Positions 11,823 through 22,004 are shown, counted from the first letter of the stretch. The stretch is DNA of 64,000 bases from Nocardioides marmorisolisilvae (GCF_031656915.1 NZ_CP134227.1:2170001-2234000), one strand, 5' to 3'. Notes: a model not told the origin generated them from the letters alone. A program made the numbers and translations.

Positions 11823-14800
11823 TCACACCTCTTCGACCGAGCTCGGCTCGCGGCGGGACAGGTCGATGCCGAGCTCCTCGGCGGCGCGGAAGACGTCCTC
11901 CTCCGCGTCGCGCAGCTCGATGTTGGAGCCGTCCTGGGACAGCACCTCCACATTGAGGCAGAGCGACTGCATCTCCTTGACGAGCACCTTGAACGACTCG
12001 GGAATGCCGGAGTCGGGGATGTTCTCGCCCTTGACGATCGCCTCGTAGACCTTGACGCGACCGGGCACGTCGTCGGACTTGATGGTGAGCAGCTCCTGAA
12101 GGGCGTAGGCCGCGCCGTACGCCTCCATCGCCCAGACCTCCATCTCACCGAAGCGCTGGCCACCGAACTGGGCCTTACCGCCGAGCGGCTGCTGGGTGAT
12201 CATCGAGTACGGTCCGGTCGAGCGCGCGTGGATCTTGTCGTCGACCAGGTGGTGGAGCTTGAGGATGTACATGTAGCCCACCGAGACCGGGTCCGGGAAC
12301 GGCTCGCCGGAGCGGCCGTCGAACAGGCTGGCCTTGCCGTTCTCGCCGACCATCCGGACGCCGTCGCGGTTGGGCAGCGACGTACCGAGCAGACCGACGA
12401 TCTCGTCCTCACGGGCACCGTCGAAGACCGGCGTGGCCACGTTGGTGTCCGGCGCGGCCTTGTCCGCGTGGATCTTCATCAGCCGCTCGCGCCACTCGTC
12501 GTCGGACTCCGTCAGCGCCAGGTCCCAGCCGTTCTTGGCGAGCCACCCGAGGTGGATCTCCAGGATCTGGCCGATGTTCATCCGTCGCGGCACACCGAGC
12601 GGGTTCAGGATCACGTCGACCGGGGTGCCGTCCTCCATGAACGGCATGTCCTCGATCGGCAGGATCTTGGCGATGACGCCCTTGTTGCCGTGCCGGCCGG
12701 CGAGCTTGTCGCCCACCGATATCTTCCGCTTCTGGGCGACATAGACGCGCACCAGCTGGTTGACGCCCGGGGGCAGCTCGTCGCCGTCCTCGCGGTTGAA
12801 CTCGCGGACGCCGATGACCGTGCCGGACTCGCCGTGCGGCACCTTCATCGAGGTGTCGCGGACCTCACGCGCCTTCTCTCCGAAGATCGCCCGCAGCAGC
12901 CGCTCCTCCGGGGTCAGCTCGGTCTCGCCCTTGGGCGTCACCTTGCCGACCAGGATGTCTCCGGTGGTCACCTCGGCGCCCACTCGGATGATGCCGCGCT
13001 CGTCGAGGTCGGCGAGCAGCTCGTCGGAGACGTTCGGGATGTCCCGGGTGATCTCCTCCGGCCCGAGCTTGGTGTCCCGGGCGTCGACCTCGTGCTCCTC
13101 GATGTGGATCGACGTGAGCACGTCCTCCTGGACCAGTCGCTGGCTCAGGATGATGGCGTCCTCGTAGTTGTGGCCCTGCCAGGGCATGAACGCCACCAGC
13201 AGGTTGGTGCCGAGTGCCATCTCGCCCTCGTCGGTGCACGGACCGTCTGCGATCGGCGTACCGACCTCGACCCGGTCACCCTCGCTCACCAGCGGACGCT
13301 GGTTGATGCAGGTGCCCTGGTTGGACCGGGTGAACTTCTGCAGCCGGTGGGTGCGGTAGGTGCCGTCGTCGTTCATGATCTCGACGAGGTCGGCCGAGAC
13401 CGACTGGACCACGCCCGGAGCCTCGGCGGTGACCACGTCGCCGGCGTCGACCGCCGCACGGTACTCCATGCCGGTGCCGACCAGCGGCGCATCGCTCTTG
13501 ATCAGCGGCACGGCCTGGCGCTGCATGTTCGCGCCCATCAGGGCACGGTTGGCGTCGTCGTGCTCGAGGAACGGGATCAGCGCGGTCGCGACCGACACCA
13601 TCTGACGCGGCGAGACGTCCATGTACTCGACGTCCTCGCGCGGGATGTCGACGGTCTCACCGCCACGGGTGCGGCACAGGACTCGGTCGTCGACGAAGTT
13701 CCCCTTGTCGTCGAGCACGGCGTTGGCCTGCGCGATGACCTTCGAGTCCTCCTCGTCGGCGGTGAGGTGCTGGATCACGTCGGTGACCCGGCCCTTCTTG
13801 ACGACGCGGTAGGGAGTCTCGACGAACCCGTACGGGTTGATCCGTCCGTAGGAGGCGAGCGAGCCGATCAGGCCGATGTTCGGCCCTTCCGGGGTCTCGA
13901 TCGGGCACATCCGGCCGTAGTGCGAGGGGTGCACGTCACGGACGTCCATCTGCGCACGGTCACGGGAGATGCCGCCCGGACCGAGCGCGGACAGGCGCCG
14001 CTTGTGGGTCAACCCCGCGATCGGATTGGTCTGGTCCATGAACTGCGAGAGCTGGGAGGTCCCGAAGAACTCCTTCAGCGCAGCAACCACGGGGCGGATG
14101 TTGATCAGCGACTGCGGCGTGATCGCCTCGACGTCCTGGGTCGTCATCCGCTCGCGGACCACGCGCTCCATCCGGGCGAGCCCGGTGCGCAGCTGGTTCT
14201 GGATCAGCTCACCGACCGTGCGCATCCGGCGGTTGCCGAAGTGGTCGATGTCGTCGGGACGTACCACGATCTTGTCGCCGTGAACGTCCACGACCGCCTT
14301 GCCGCCGGCGTCGTGAAGGATCACGTTGCCCAGGTCGACCTCGCCCTGCGGTGCGTCATGCAGCTGGATGATGAAGCGGATGCTGGCCACGATGTCGTCG
14401 ATCGTCAGCGTCTGCTGGTCGAAGGCCTCGTGCAGGCCGAGCTTCTTGTTGATCTTGTAGCGACCGACCTTGGCCAGGTCGTAGCGCTTGGGGTTGAAGT
14501 AGTAGTTCTTCAGCAGCGTCAGCGCGGCCTCGCGGGTCGGCGGCTCGCCCGGACGGAGCTTGCGGTAGATGTCGAGCAGCGCGTCGTCGGGACCCGTGGT
14601 GTGGTCCTTCTCCTCGGTGAGCTGGACCGACTCGTACTGACGCAGCTCGGCCATCACGGCCTCGTAGTCGTACGGCGCGCCCTGGTAGTCCTCGTCATCG
14701 GCGACGGCCTGCAGCGCCTTGAGCAGCACGGTGACGCTCTGCTTGCGCTTGCGGTCCAGGCGGACACCCACCATGTCGCGCTTGTCGACCTCGAACTCCA

Positions 14801-15377
14801 GCCAGGCACCCCGGGACGGGATCACCTTGGCAGTGAAGATGTCCTTGTCGGAGGTCTTGTCGGCGGAGCGCTCGAAGTAGACGCCCGGCGAACGGACCAG
14901 CTGAGAGACGACCACGCGCTCGGTGCCGTTGATGATGAAGGTGCCCTTGCGGGTCATCATCGGGAAGTCACCCATGAAGACCGTCTGGCCCTTGATCTCA
15001 CCGGTCTCGGTGTTGGTGAACTCCGCAGAGACGTAGAGCGGGCGGGAGTAGGTGAAGTCCTTCTCCTTGCACTCCTCCTCGGTGTACTTCGGGTCGAGGA
15101 ACACCGGGTTCTCGAAGCGGAGCTCCATCGTCTTGGAGAAGTCCTCGATCGGAGAGATCTCCTCGAAGATCTCGTGCAGACCGGACTTCTGCGAGAGCTC
15201 TTCGCCCGCCGCACGGCGCTCTTCGACGCGTGCCTTCCAGAGCTCGTTGCCGACCAGCCAGTCGAAGCTGTCGGTCTGGAGAGCGAGGAGCTGCGGAACC
15301 TCGAGGGGTTCGGCGATCTTGGCGAAGGAGATCCGGCGGGGGGTGGTGCTGACGTTCTTGCTGCGCGAGGCGGCCAA
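11823..15377 (-). CDS. rpoB: DNA-directed RNA polymerase beta subunit
   Basis: A full-length actinobacterial beta subunit of 1,184 residues, starting [20 protein letters not shown] after a short polar N-terminus. The start is TTG at 15377 with AAGGA seven bases upstream; TTG starts are common for actinobacterial rpoB. The rifampicin-resistance-determining region lies near residues 435-465. It keeps the main contact residues (Q and D of SQFMDQ, H of THKRR, S of RRLSALG), predicting drug sensitivity. It differs from the M. tuberculosis sequence at three positions (E. coli numbering): N518T, L521I and S522A. The C-terminal block [18 protein letters not shown] is intact. A promoter and a leader of about 110 bases precede it, so it is transcribed separately from the MCE operon upstream. 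Confidence 0.99.
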   Translation of the reverse strand: MAASRSKNVSTTPRRISFAKIAEPLEVPQLLALQTDSFDWLVGNELWKARVEERRAAGEELSQKSGLHEIFEEISPIEDFSKTMELRFENPVFLDPKYTEEECKEKDFTYSRPLYVSAEFTNTETGEIKGQTVFMGDFPMMTRKGTFIINGTERVVVSQLVRSPGVYFERSADKTSDKDIFTAKVIPSRGAWLEFEVDKRDMVGVRLDRKRKQSVTVLLKALQAVADDEDYQGAPYDYEAVMAELRQYESVQLTEEKDHTTGPDDALLDIYRKLRPGEPPTREAALTLLKNYYFNPKRYDLAKVGRYKINKKLGLHEAFDQQTLTIDDIVASIRFIIQLHDAPQGEVDLGNVILHDAGGKAVVDVHGDKIVVRPDDIDHFGNRRMRTVGELIQNQLRTGLARMERVVRERMTTQDVEAITPQSLINIRPVVAALKEFFGTSQLSQFMDQTNPIAGLTHKRRLSALGPGGISRDRAQMDVRDVHPSHYGRMCPIETPEGPNIGLIGSLASYGRINPYGFVETPYRVVKKGRVTDVIQHLTADEEDSKVIAQANAVLDDKGNFVDDRVLCRTRGGETVDIPREDVEYMDVSPRQMVSVATALIPFLEHDDANRALMGANMQRQAVPLIKSDAPLVGTGMEYRAAVDAGDVVTAEAPGVVQSVSADLVEIMNDDGTYRTHRLQKFTRSNQGTCINQRPLVSEGDRVEVGTPIADGPCTDEGEMALGTNLLVAFMPWQGHNYEDAIILSQRLVQEDVLTSIHIEEHEVDARDTKLGPEEITRDIPNVSDELLADLDERGIIRVGAEVTTGDILVGKVTPKGETELTPEERLLRAIFGEKAREVRDTSMKVPHGESGTVIGVREFNREDGDELPPGVNQLVRVYVAQKRKISVGDKLAGRHGNKGVIAKILPIEDMPFMEDGTPVDVILNPLGVPRRMNIGQILEIHLGWLAKNGWDLALTESDDEWRERLMKIHADKAAPDTNVATPVFDGAREDEIVGLLGTSLPNRDGVRMVGENGKASLFDGRSGEPFPDPVSVGYMYILKLHHLVDDKIHARSTGPYSMITQQPLGGKAQFGGQRFGEMEVWAMEAYGAAYALQELLTIKSDDVPGRVKVYEAIVKGENIPDSGIPESFKVLVKEMQSLCLNVEVLSQDGSNIELRDAEEDVFRAAEELGIDLSRREPSSVEEV

Positions 15378-15490
15378 GAGGGGTCCTTCCGAGGCTCACA
15401 ATTGGACTAAGTCCTGGGTGGGCGGCGTCGGCCCACCACAAACCAGCCACCGGGCAGGCAGGAAGCATTTGAGGGCGGACGCAAAGATTG

Positions 15491-15520
15491 ATAGTACCCC
15501 AAGGGCACGACGAAACACAA
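15491..15520 (-). promoter_or_regulatory. Candidate rpoB promoter
   Basis: On the minus strand TTGTGT (15520-15515) and TACTAT (15496-15491) are separated by 18 bases, a good sigma-70-type -10 with a moderate -35. It would give a leader of about 105-110 bases before the TTG start of rpoB. A TTGACT sits a few bases further upstream but is 25 bases from the -10. The rest of the 280-base space (15378-15657) holds no gene that can be supported. Confidence 0.5.
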
Positions 15521-15657
15521 CAGTCAACTTCGGCACGCTCCGGAACCGGAGGGCCACCGGCTGCTGCAGGTTGCAGTGAACTATGAACCAACGTGCCCGG
15601 ACAGGTCAAGCACCCCCGCCCACCGGCCACGCGACACCGCGCCCGTCGCGGCGCGGC

Positions 15658-16479
15658 TCACTTCGGGTTCAGCCCCGCGACCAGCCAGTCCCCGCCCCGC
15701 TTGACCATGGTCACCTCGACGCGGTTGGTCAATAGACAGGACGGCGAGCACTGCTGCCCCTTCGGGCCGGCCCGATGCCGGGTCTGCTGGTTGACGAACG
15801 CCATCACGTGCACCTGGTCCGGCTGCGCGTCCATCACGCCGGTGCCGAGCACGGTCGCAGAGACCACCGTCTTGGTCTGGGCCACCGGCGACGGCTTGCC
15901 GCCACTGGCGTCGGTGAGCAGCGCGAAGTTCTTGGCGTACTCCTTGCCATAGCTCGGGGTCAGGTAGGCCAATGCCTGCTTCTCGTCCACGGCCATGTGC
16001 CGGTAGTCGTAGGAGAGGATCGCGCTCAGCGCCTGCTGGGCAGCGCTGCTCGCCTGGACGCGCGCCGACTCCGTGGCAACGTCTTGGCGGTGCTGATAGG
16101 TGAGGACCCCGGCGGCCGCCGCGGCCGCCACGGTCAACGCCGTCAGCGCGCCGAGCCCGACGAGGTGGCGCCAGCTGGTGCCGGCCGCCTCCGCAGGCGT
16201 CCCGGCCCCCGCGGGCTCCGCGAGGCGCTCAGGCTCCGGTTCGGGCTCGGGCAGGCCGGCGTCGTAGACCAGGCGCCGCTTGGGGTCGAGCAGCGTCTCG
16301 GCCGCCTCGTTGAGCCGGCCGAAGCCGGGTGAGCCGGGACCCTCCTTGCGGATCCGCCGCTGCCACGCCTTGCGGATCTCCCCCGCCGAGGCCTCGCGGT
16401 CCACTCCGAGGGTCTCGTAGTACGTCGGGCCGTCGTCGGGCACGCGCGCCTCCAGGGACTCGTCGTCCGGGCCGCTCAC
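15658..16479 (-). CDS. Mce-associated membrane protein with degenerate N-terminal J-domain
   Basis: A 273-residue protein in three parts. Residues about 15-80 resemble a DnaJ J-domain (YYETLGVDREASAGEIRKAW, then LNEAAETLLDPKRRLVYD). The HPD tripeptide between helices II and III is absent, replaced by a Gly/Pro stretch, so it should not stimulate DnaK ATPase. A Pro/Glu/Ala linker and one hydrophobic helix (LGALTALTVAAAAAAGVL) follow. The outer part resembles Mce-associated proteins (LSYDYRHMAVDEKQALAYLT... ending GGDWLVAGLNPK). The GTG at 16479 overlaps the stop of the preceding Mam gene (GTGA), which decides the start. It is the last gene of the MCE operon and probably stabilises the Mce complex at the membrane. 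Confidence 0.8.
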   Translation of the reverse strand: MSGPDDESLEARVPDDGPTYYETLGVDREASAGEIRKAWQRRIRKEGPGSPGFGRLNEAAETLLDPKRRLVYDAGLPEPEPEPERLAEPAGAGTPAEAAGTSWRHLVGLGALTALTVAAAAAAGVLTYQHRQDVATESARVQASSAAQQALSAILSYDYRHMAVDEKQALAYLTPSYGKEYAKNFALLTDASGGKPSPVAQTKTVVSATVLGTGVMDAQPDQVHVMAFVNQQTRHRAGPKGQQCSPSCLLTNRVEVTMVKRGGDWLVAGLNPK

Positions 16480-17009
16480 TGGGAGCCCGCCACTTCCGGC
16501 GGCAGGCCGTCCACCAGCCAACTGCCCTCAACCTTGCGCAGCGACACCGTCCACCGGAAGTGCAGCGCCTTGCCGGTCCCGGTGACACTCGAGTCGTGCG
16601 CGACCAGCACCGTGGCCGAGTCGCTGTCCAGGTCGGTGACCCCGGCGAGCGCGATCGAGCCGGTCGCTGCCTTCCCCTGCTGACCCTTCTGCGGCTGGGC
16701 GCCGGCGTACACCTGCGCGATCAGCGGCTTGACCTGCGCGAAGTCCGCCTGGCCCTTGGTGGTCAGCAGCGCCTCGATGCCGGACTCATAGGCGTCCGCG
16801 CTCGGCGCCGCGAAGTTGTCCATCCGCAGCGCGAACTGCTCCGCCACGCTGAGCGCGTCGCGACGGTCGGCGTCGAGCCGGTCCTGGGCGCGAAGGTCCC
16901 GTGCCATCAGCACGATGATCACGATGCTCGCGACGAGGACGACGGCCAGCAGGCCCGCAACGACCCGCAGCAACCAGCCGCGCGGACGCGCGTTGGAGAT
17001 GGGCCTCAA
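16476..17009 (-). CDS. Mce-associated membrane protein (Mam)
   Basis: A 177-residue protein with a short cytoplasmic Arg-rich N-terminus and one transmembrane helix (VVAGLLAVVLVASIVIIVLM). Its outer domain ends in FRWTVSLRKVEGSWLVDGL, the SnoaL/NTF2-like pattern of actinobacterial Mam proteins encoded after mceF. Mam proteins are thought to bind and stabilise the Mce lipid-import complex. The start is TTG at 17009, with GGGAG seven bases upstream; no other in-frame start keeps the membrane helix. It follows mceF after 40 bases and overlaps the next Mam gene by four bases. Confidence 0.8.
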   Translation of the reverse strand: MRPISNARPRGWLLRVVAGLLAVVLVASIVIIVLMARDLRAQDRLDADRRDALSVAEQFALRMDNFAAPSADAYESGIEALLTTKGQADFAQVKPLIAQVYAGAQPQKGQQGKAATGSIALAGVTDLDSDSATVLVAHDSSVTGTGKALHFRWTVSLRKVEGSWLVDGLPPEVAGSQ

Positions 17010-17049
17010 CGGACCACTCCCGATTGCTGCTCGCCGGTCGACAGGCGGC

Positions 17050-18360
17050 TCACTTCTGCGTGGGCAGGGCGGGCTGCAGCAGCATCCACTTCCAGGCGTC
17101 CTTCCCGAAGACGTCGTCGGAACCGGCGTTGTCGATGACCCTCTCCTGACGCGGTTGCTGGTCCTGCCAGGTCAACCTGCCGGTGCTGGCATCGTACGAC
17201 GCCACCGGAGCGCGGTAGCGGGCAGCGACCCGCGGGGCGTTCTGCGCGCCGCGGGCGTTGGTCCGGCTGGCCGGCTCGGCGCAGTGCACCGAGGTGTCCA
17301 TCGTGTGGTACTTCAGGCGTGCCGGACCGTTCGGATCCTGCTGCTGCTTGGGCGGGATGTAGCCCTTGGTGCACACCGGCGGGTCCTGCTGGAGCACCAG
17401 TCCGAACCGCGCGTCGTAGTGCCCGGCGTCGGCTCCGGAGCCGATCTTCTGCACGACCGTATAGGCGCCGGCGACCATGTAGGGGTAGAGCACAAGGATC
17501 TGCCGCACTCCGGCGAGGTGCTTGACCACGACCTTGCCGGTGGTGACCAGGTTCGCGATCAGCCGGCCCAGATTGACCTCGTTCTGCTCGAGGAAGGTGC
17601 GCAGCTCCACCGAGGTCGCCGATCCGTTGTCGATCAGCGACCGGATGGCGGCGTCCTTGTTGACCAAGGTGTGGGTGAACAGGGACAGGTCCCGGGAGAA
17701 GGACCGGATCGCCGACGCCTTGTCCGCCTGGCTCTTCAGCACCGTGTTGGAGTCCCGGATCAGCGCAGTCGTGGTGTCGAAGTTCTGGTTGGCCGTGTCG
17801 ATGAAGGAGGTCGAGCTGTCGATGATCTTGGTCAGGTCCGGGCCGGTGCCCTTGAACGCTGCGCCGAGGGACGAGATCACCGTGCGCAGCTTGTCCTTCG
17901 GCACGGACTGGACCAACTCATCGAGGTTGGTCAGCAGTGCCGTGGTCGACACCGGTGTCCGCGTGTCAGGAGTCGCGATCTGCGAGCCGTTCTTGAGGTA
18001 CGGCGCGGAGTCGGTCTTCGGCTCGAGATCGACGTACTGCTCGCCGACGGCCGACAGGTTGCTCACCCGCGCGATCGTGTCGGAGGGGATCTTGTCGTAT
18101 CCCTTGTCGATGCCCAGCACCACGTCGACGCCGTCGTTGGTCAGCTTCATGGCGCTGACCTGTCCCACCTGCACCCCGCGGTAGGCGACCTCTGCTCCCT
18201 TGAAGATCCCGCCGGACTGGGCGAACTGGGCGTGCACCTGGTAGTTGGAGTCGTAGAAGAGCCGACCGAGGCGGGCGTACCGCGCCCCCACGTAGGACAC
18301 GCCCACCAGCGTGATCAGCACGAACACCAGCAGCTGCTTGCGCACCCTGGACGTGATCAT
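17050..18360 (-). CDS. mceF: MCE family protein MceF
   Basis: A 436-residue protein with an N-terminal membrane anchor (QLLVFVLITLVGVSYVGARY). The MCE domain (residues about 40-115) includes GIFKGAEVAYRGVQVGQV and the segment VGEQYVDLEP. A long helical domain then reaches about residue 300, and a Pro/Gln-rich C-terminal tail follows. In actinobacteria six different Mce proteins (A-F) form a hetero-hexameric tube carrying lipids across the envelope to the YrbE permeases. MceF is the last of the six. The ATG overlaps the mceE stop as ATGA, implying coupled translation. The assignment rests on position plus the MCE domain. Confidence 0.9.
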   Translation of the reverse strand: MITSRVRKQLLVFVLITLVGVSYVGARYARLGRLFYDSNYQVHAQFAQSGGIFKGAEVAYRGVQVGQVSAMKLTNDGVDVVLGIDKGYDKIPSDTIARVSNLSAVGEQYVDLEPKTDSAPYLKNGSQIATPDTRTPVSTTALLTNLDELVQSVPKDKLRTVISSLGAAFKGTGPDLTKIIDSSTSFIDTANQNFDTTTALIRDSNTVLKSQADKASAIRSFSRDLSLFTHTLVNKDAAIRSLIDNGSATSVELRTFLEQNEVNLGRLIANLVTTGKVVVKHLAGVRQILVLYPYMVAGAYTVVQKIGSGADAGHYDARFGLVLQQDPPVCTKGYIPPKQQQDPNGPARLKYHTMDTSVHCAEPASRTNARGAQNAPRVAARYRAPVASYDASTGRLTWQDQQPRQERVIDNAGSDDVFGKDAWKWMLLQPALPTQK

Positions 18361-19868
18361 CCGGTCACCCCCTGGAGGAGCAGGCTGCCGATCCCCGAAC
18401 CGTCTGCACGCGAAAGGAGCCCGAAGGGATCGTCATCAGCACTGCTGCGGAAGGCCGCCCCGGGTGCGGCCCGTCCGAGTCCCAACCCACTCAGCAGGCC
18501 GCCGAGGCCACCGCCGGAGCCGGTCCCCGACCCTGAGCCGGAGCCCGACGTGGAGCCGCCGCCCGTCGTGGAGCCCGAGCCCAGGAGCCCGCCGCCGCCA
18601 CCCAGGAGCCCGCCGACCGAGCCTCCCTTGGTCGCCGACTTGGAGCCGGCCGTCGCGCCGCTGCCGAGGAGGTTGTTCAGCTGGTCGGTCAAGGAGTTCG
18701 AGCTGGGCAGCGCACCTGCCAACCCCGCCACCGCACCGCAGACCGGGGCGAGGCTCCCCGAGAGCTGGCCAGGGAGCTGCTTGCAGATCGCAGCGATGGC
18801 GCCCTTCAGGTCGGGAAGCCCCGGCACGGTGAGCTTGTTGATGTCGAGGCCCAGCAGGATGGACAGGTTCACCCAGTCGCCCATCTGCAGGTTGCGGGCA
18901 ACGGTCGGCGAGTTGCCCACCGCGGCGTCGAGGAACGGGTAGGTCGGGAAGATCTGCAACGCCTTCGGCAGGTCCTGTCCGGCCTTGGCGAAGGCGTTGA
19001 GGACCGGAGCCAGATCGCTGAGCGAGTCGATGGTGGCCTGCTTCGACGCCTTGATCACCCGGACGCCGACATTGCTCAGGTGCTGCAGGCCCCGCAGCAT
19101 CCGGATCAGGTCGGCGCGCTGGGCGTTCACCGACTTCACTGCAGCGGGGAGGTCGTCAAGCGTCTGCTTGATCGTGCCCTCCTGGGAGTGCAGACCCCGC
19201 GCCAGGCGGTCGACGCTGTCGATCGCGGCGAGCACCGAGTTCTTGTTCTGGTCGAGCTGACCCATGAAGTAGTGGATCTGGTCGAGGACCGACCGGATGT
19301 CCTGCTCGCGGCCGGTGGTCGCCTGGTTGAGCTCGTGAGCGATCGACTTCAGCTGCGCGACCCCGCCACCGGTGAGCACGGCCGACAGCGCCTTGAAGAC
19401 CTCTTCGATCTCGGGGTTGCGGCCGGTGTGCGCCAGCGGAATGACGTCACCGTTCGCGAGCGGCTGGGCGCTGGGCTGGGGAGGCTTCTCCAGCGATACG
19501 AACTTCTCACCGAGCAGGCTGGTCTGCCGGATCTCCGCACGCTCGTTGCTCGGGATCTTCAGGTTCCGCGGGATCTCGATGGTGACGTCGGCGGTGTAGC
19601 CGTCGAGCTTGATCGCAGTGATCTTGCCGACGGTGACGTCGTCGAGCTTCACCGTGGACTGCGGGACCAGGTCGAGCACGTCGCGGAACAGGACATGCAC
19701 CTTCATCGGGTTGCTGCCGGCGTTCGCCCCTCCGGGAAGCGGGACGTCGTAGATGCCACACCCGCTCAGGGCGAGGGCCCCGGACGCCAGCAGCGCCGTC
19801 CAGGCCGCCGTACGCCGGCTGCGTCGCGACGCAGGTCGCCCGAGTTCGCGTGATCGGAGGATGCTCAC
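18357..19868 (-). CDS. mceE: MCE family lipoprotein MceE
   Basis: A 503-residue protein and the only member of the six with a lipobox (ALALSGC, Cys near residue 32), as expected for MceE proteins (LprK-type). The MCE domain follows (KLDDVTVGKITAIKLDGYTA; TSLLGEKFVSLE), then a helical coiled-coil-like region to about residue 350. The C-terminal 140 residues become Gly/Ser/Leu-rich low complexity (GGLLGGGGGLLGSGSTTGGG), which is longer than usual and probably disordered. The GTG at 19868 overlaps the mceD stop by four bases and sets the start; no ATG is available ahead of the signal peptide. It probably anchors the Mce tube to the outer leaflet of the cytoplasmic membrane. Confidence 0.88.
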   Translation of the reverse strand: MSILRSRELGRPASRRSRRTAAWTALLASGALALSGCGIYDVPLPGGANAGSNPMKVHVLFRDVLDLVPQSTVKLDDVTVGKITAIKLDGYTADVTIEIPRNLKIPSNERAEIRQTSLLGEKFVSLEKPPQPSAQPLANGDVIPLAHTGRNPEIEEVFKALSAVLTGGGVAQLKSIAHELNQATTGREQDIRSVLDQIHYFMGQLDQNKNSVLAAIDSVDRLARGLHSQEGTIKQTLDDLPAAVKSVNAQRADLIRMLRGLQHLSNVGVRVIKASKQATIDSLSDLAPVLNAFAKAGQDLPKALQIFPTYPFLDAAVGNSPTVARNLQMGDWVNLSILLGLDINKLTVPGLPDLKGAIAAICKQLPGQLSGSLAPVCGAVAGLAGALPSSNSLTDQLNNLLGSGATAGSKSATKGGSVGGLLGGGGGLLGSGSTTGGGSTSGSGSGSGTGSGGGLGGLLSGLGLGRAAPGAAFRSSADDDPFGLLSRADGSGIGSLLLQGVTG

Positions 19869-21031
19869 CGGGCCACCCCCACGAGTCCGGCCAGGGTCGG
19901 ATCGAACCGGTTGGCGGTGGGGTCCGCACTCCGCTTCGATGCTCCGAAGGGCGCCGTGCGCGGGCTGGCCGTCGACGGACAGGTGATGCCGCCCTTGGTC
20001 AGCCCACTGAGGTTGAGCAGCTTGCACAGCGTGCCAGCAGGGTCGTCCTGGATCTGGCTCAGGATCTCGCCGATGTTGTCGCGGGTGTCCTCGGTGCCGG
20101 AGTTCGGGTCGTAGGTCAGCGCGAGGTTGTTCAACGCGAGCGGTCCGACGTGCAGGATCTCGTCGAGCTGGCTCCGGCGCTTGACCAAGGTGTTGGAGAT
20201 GCGGGTGAGACCGTCGACGTTGGTGTGCAGCGCCTTGCGGTTGTCGTGCACGAAGCCACGCACCGCCTTGAGGGCCACCGAGAGGTTGTCGACCGCGCGG
20301 CCGAGGTCGTGTCGGTCGTTGGCCAGCAGCTGCGAGCCGCTGGCCAGCGAGTCCGCGAACTGGCGGACCGTCTTGTCGTTCCTCGCCAGCGCGTTGACGA
20401 ACTTCTCCACCTCCGACGCCGATCCGAAGAGCTCGTCCTTGTTGTCCGAGAGCGTCTGGGTCAGCCGACCGAGGTTCTTCAGCGTCTTGTTGAACTCCAC
20501 GCCCTGGCCCCCGAAGTTGCGGGCCGTCGAGTCCAGCAACCGGGTCAGCGCACCGGTACCGCTCTGGTCCGGCCGGTTGGCACCCTTGGGGCCGAGCGCG
20601 AGATTGAGCTGATTGAGGCTGCCGAAGATCTCGTCGAGCTCGAGTGGCGTCGCGGTCCTGTCGAGGCCGAGGTGGGCGTTGTTCGGCAGCACCGGTCCGC
20701 CCTGGTAGGCCGGCGTGAGCTGCACGAAGCGGTCGCCCACGATCGACGGCGAGATCACCACCGCCTTGGCGTTCGCCGGCACCTTGTACTTGTCGTCGTA
20801 CTCGAACTTGACCCGGACCTTGGTACCCATCGGGGTCACGCTGTCGACCTGGCCGACCTTGAGTCCGAGGATCCGCACGTCGGAGCCCTTGTAGAGCGCG
20901 ATCGCACGCGGGAAGTCGGCGACGACGTACTTGCGCCCGCCACCTCCGGTGACCACCATCGCGACGGCGACCACGATCGCGATCACCACGAGACCGGCGA
21001 TGATCCCGGCCAGGGACTTCAGTCTCGCCAT
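19865..21031 (-). CDS. mceD: MCE family protein MceD
   Basis: A 388-residue protein with an N-terminal transmembrane helix (IIAGLVVIAIVVAVAMVV) and an MCE domain (DFPRAIALYKGSDVRILGLK; SPSIVGDRFVQLTP). A long amphipathic helical region runs to about residue 300, followed by a Cys-containing Pro/Ser-rich tail. It starts one base after the mceC stop and overlaps the mceE start by four bases. Its role is one of the six subunits of the lipid-conducting Mce tube. The letter D is taken from its position in the operon. Confidence 0.88.
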   Translation of the reverse strand: MARLKSLAGIIAGLVVIAIVVAVAMVVTGGGGRKYVVADFPRAIALYKGSDVRILGLKVGQVDSVTPMGTKVRVKFEYDDKYKVPANAKAVVISPSIVGDRFVQLTPAYQGGPVLPNNAHLGLDRTATPLELDEIFGSLNQLNLALGPKGANRPDQSGTGALTRLLDSTARNFGGQGVEFNKTLKNLGRLTQTLSDNKDELFGSASEVEKFVNALARNDKTVRQFADSLASGSQLLANDRHDLGRAVDNLSVALKAVRGFVHDNRKALHTNVDGLTRISNTLVKRRSQLDEILHVGPLALNNLALTYDPNSGTEDTRDNIGEILSQIQDDPAGTLCKLLNLSGLTKGGITCPSTASPRTAPFGASKRSADPTANRFDPTLAGLVGVAR

Positions 21032-21032
21032 G

Positions 21033-22004
21033 TCAGCTGACCCCCACAGTTCCGACGGGTGGGAGGTTCTCGATCCAGGTGTCGAACCAGGGACCGTCGC
21101 CCAGGACGCTGGCGAAGACCCGGTAGAACGGAGCCATCACCCGGAGGCTCTCGTCGATGTTGCTCTGGTTCTTCAGGAGCACGTCGACGACACCCTGCAG
21201 GTTCTGCAGAGCCGGCTTCAGGTCGGCCCGCGAGTCCGCGACCAGGCCGGTGAGCTGCTTGGACAAGGTGCTTGTGGAGACCAGCAGCCGGTGGATGGCG
21301 TCTCGGCGCAGCACCAGCGCGTGCAGCAGCGTGTTGCTGCTCTTCATCAGGTCCACGACGTCCTGGTCGTGGGTGCTCAGGGTGCCCGACACCGACTTCA
21401 ACCGCTTGAGCAGCACGTTGATCTGTTCGTCACGCGAGGCCACCGTCTGCGACAGCGCGCTGACTCCGTGCAGCGCGCTCTTGAACGCCGCCGGGGTGGT
21501 GCTGGTGGCGTCGGCCAGCGTGTTCAGGGACTTGCGCAGCCGACCGACGTTGATCTTCTGCACCCGGGAGGCGAGTCCGCTGAACGCCTGGACCACGTTG
21601 TACGCCGACTCCGTGCGCGAGGTCGGGATCGTGGCACCCTGAGCCAGCTGGCCCGAACCGGACGGCTCGAGCGCGAGGAACATCTGGCCGAGGAGCGTCT
21701 TCACCTTGATCTGGGCGCCGGTGTCGTCCCCGAAGCGGGAGTCGGTCTTGATCTTGAAGGCAACCCTGACGTGGTCGCCCTCGAGATCGATGGAGCTCAC
21801 CTTGCCGACCCGCACTCCTGCGATCCGGACCTCGTCATTGGGCTTCAGGCCGGAGGCGTCGGAGAAGTTGGCGTAGTAAGTGTCCCCGCCGCCGATCAGA
21901 GGCAGGTCGCCGGCGCGGAACGCTGCCAGCAACAGCAGCAGCAGCACGGCGATGCCCACCGCGCCGATGATCACCGGGTTGCGCTCCCGGAAGGGGGTGC
22001 TCAT
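21033..22004 (-). CDS. mceC: MCE family protein MceC
   Basis: A 323-residue protein with a hydrophobic anchor (VIIGAVGIAVLLLLLLAAF), an MCE domain (FSDASGLKPNDEVRIAGVRV; LLGQMFLALEP) and a helical domain ending near DGPWFDTWIENLPPVG. It is shorter than its neighbours because it lacks a low-complexity tail. The ATG at 22004 overlaps the mceB stop (ATGA), so the longer in-frame opening is not used. It is a predicted subunit of the Mce substrate-binding tube. Confidence 0.88.
   Translation of the reverse strand: MSTPFRERNPVIIGAVGIAVLLLLLLAAFRAGDLPLIGGGDTYYANFSDASGLKPNDEVRIAGVRVGKVSSIDLEGDHVRVAFKIKTDSRFGDDTGAQIKVKTLLGQMFLALEPSGSGQLAQGATIPTSRTESAYNVVQAFSGLASRVQKINVGRLRKSLNTLADATSTTPAAFKSALHGVSALSQTVASRDEQINVLLKRLKSVSGTLSTHDQDVVDLMKSSNTLLHALVLRRDAIHRLLVSTSTLSKQLTGLVADSRADLKPALQNLQGVVDVLLKNQSNIDESLRVMAPFYRVFASVLGDGPWFDTWIENLPPVGTVGVS

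Noticed and set aside
12228-15410. Long open frame of about 1,060 codons on the plus strand opposite rpoB
   Set aside because: It is a shadow frame caused by very high GC and codon-position bias; composition lacks protein motifs, and rpoB is certain on the other strand.
16329-16479. Functional DnaJ co-chaperone
   Set aside because: The HPD motif needed for DnaK stimulation is missing and the rest is a Mam-type membrane protein.
18400-18650. Gly/Ser codon repeats in mceE, examined as a possible CRISPR or minisatellite
   Set aside because: Irregular spacing within a coding tail; no direct repeats with unique spacers.
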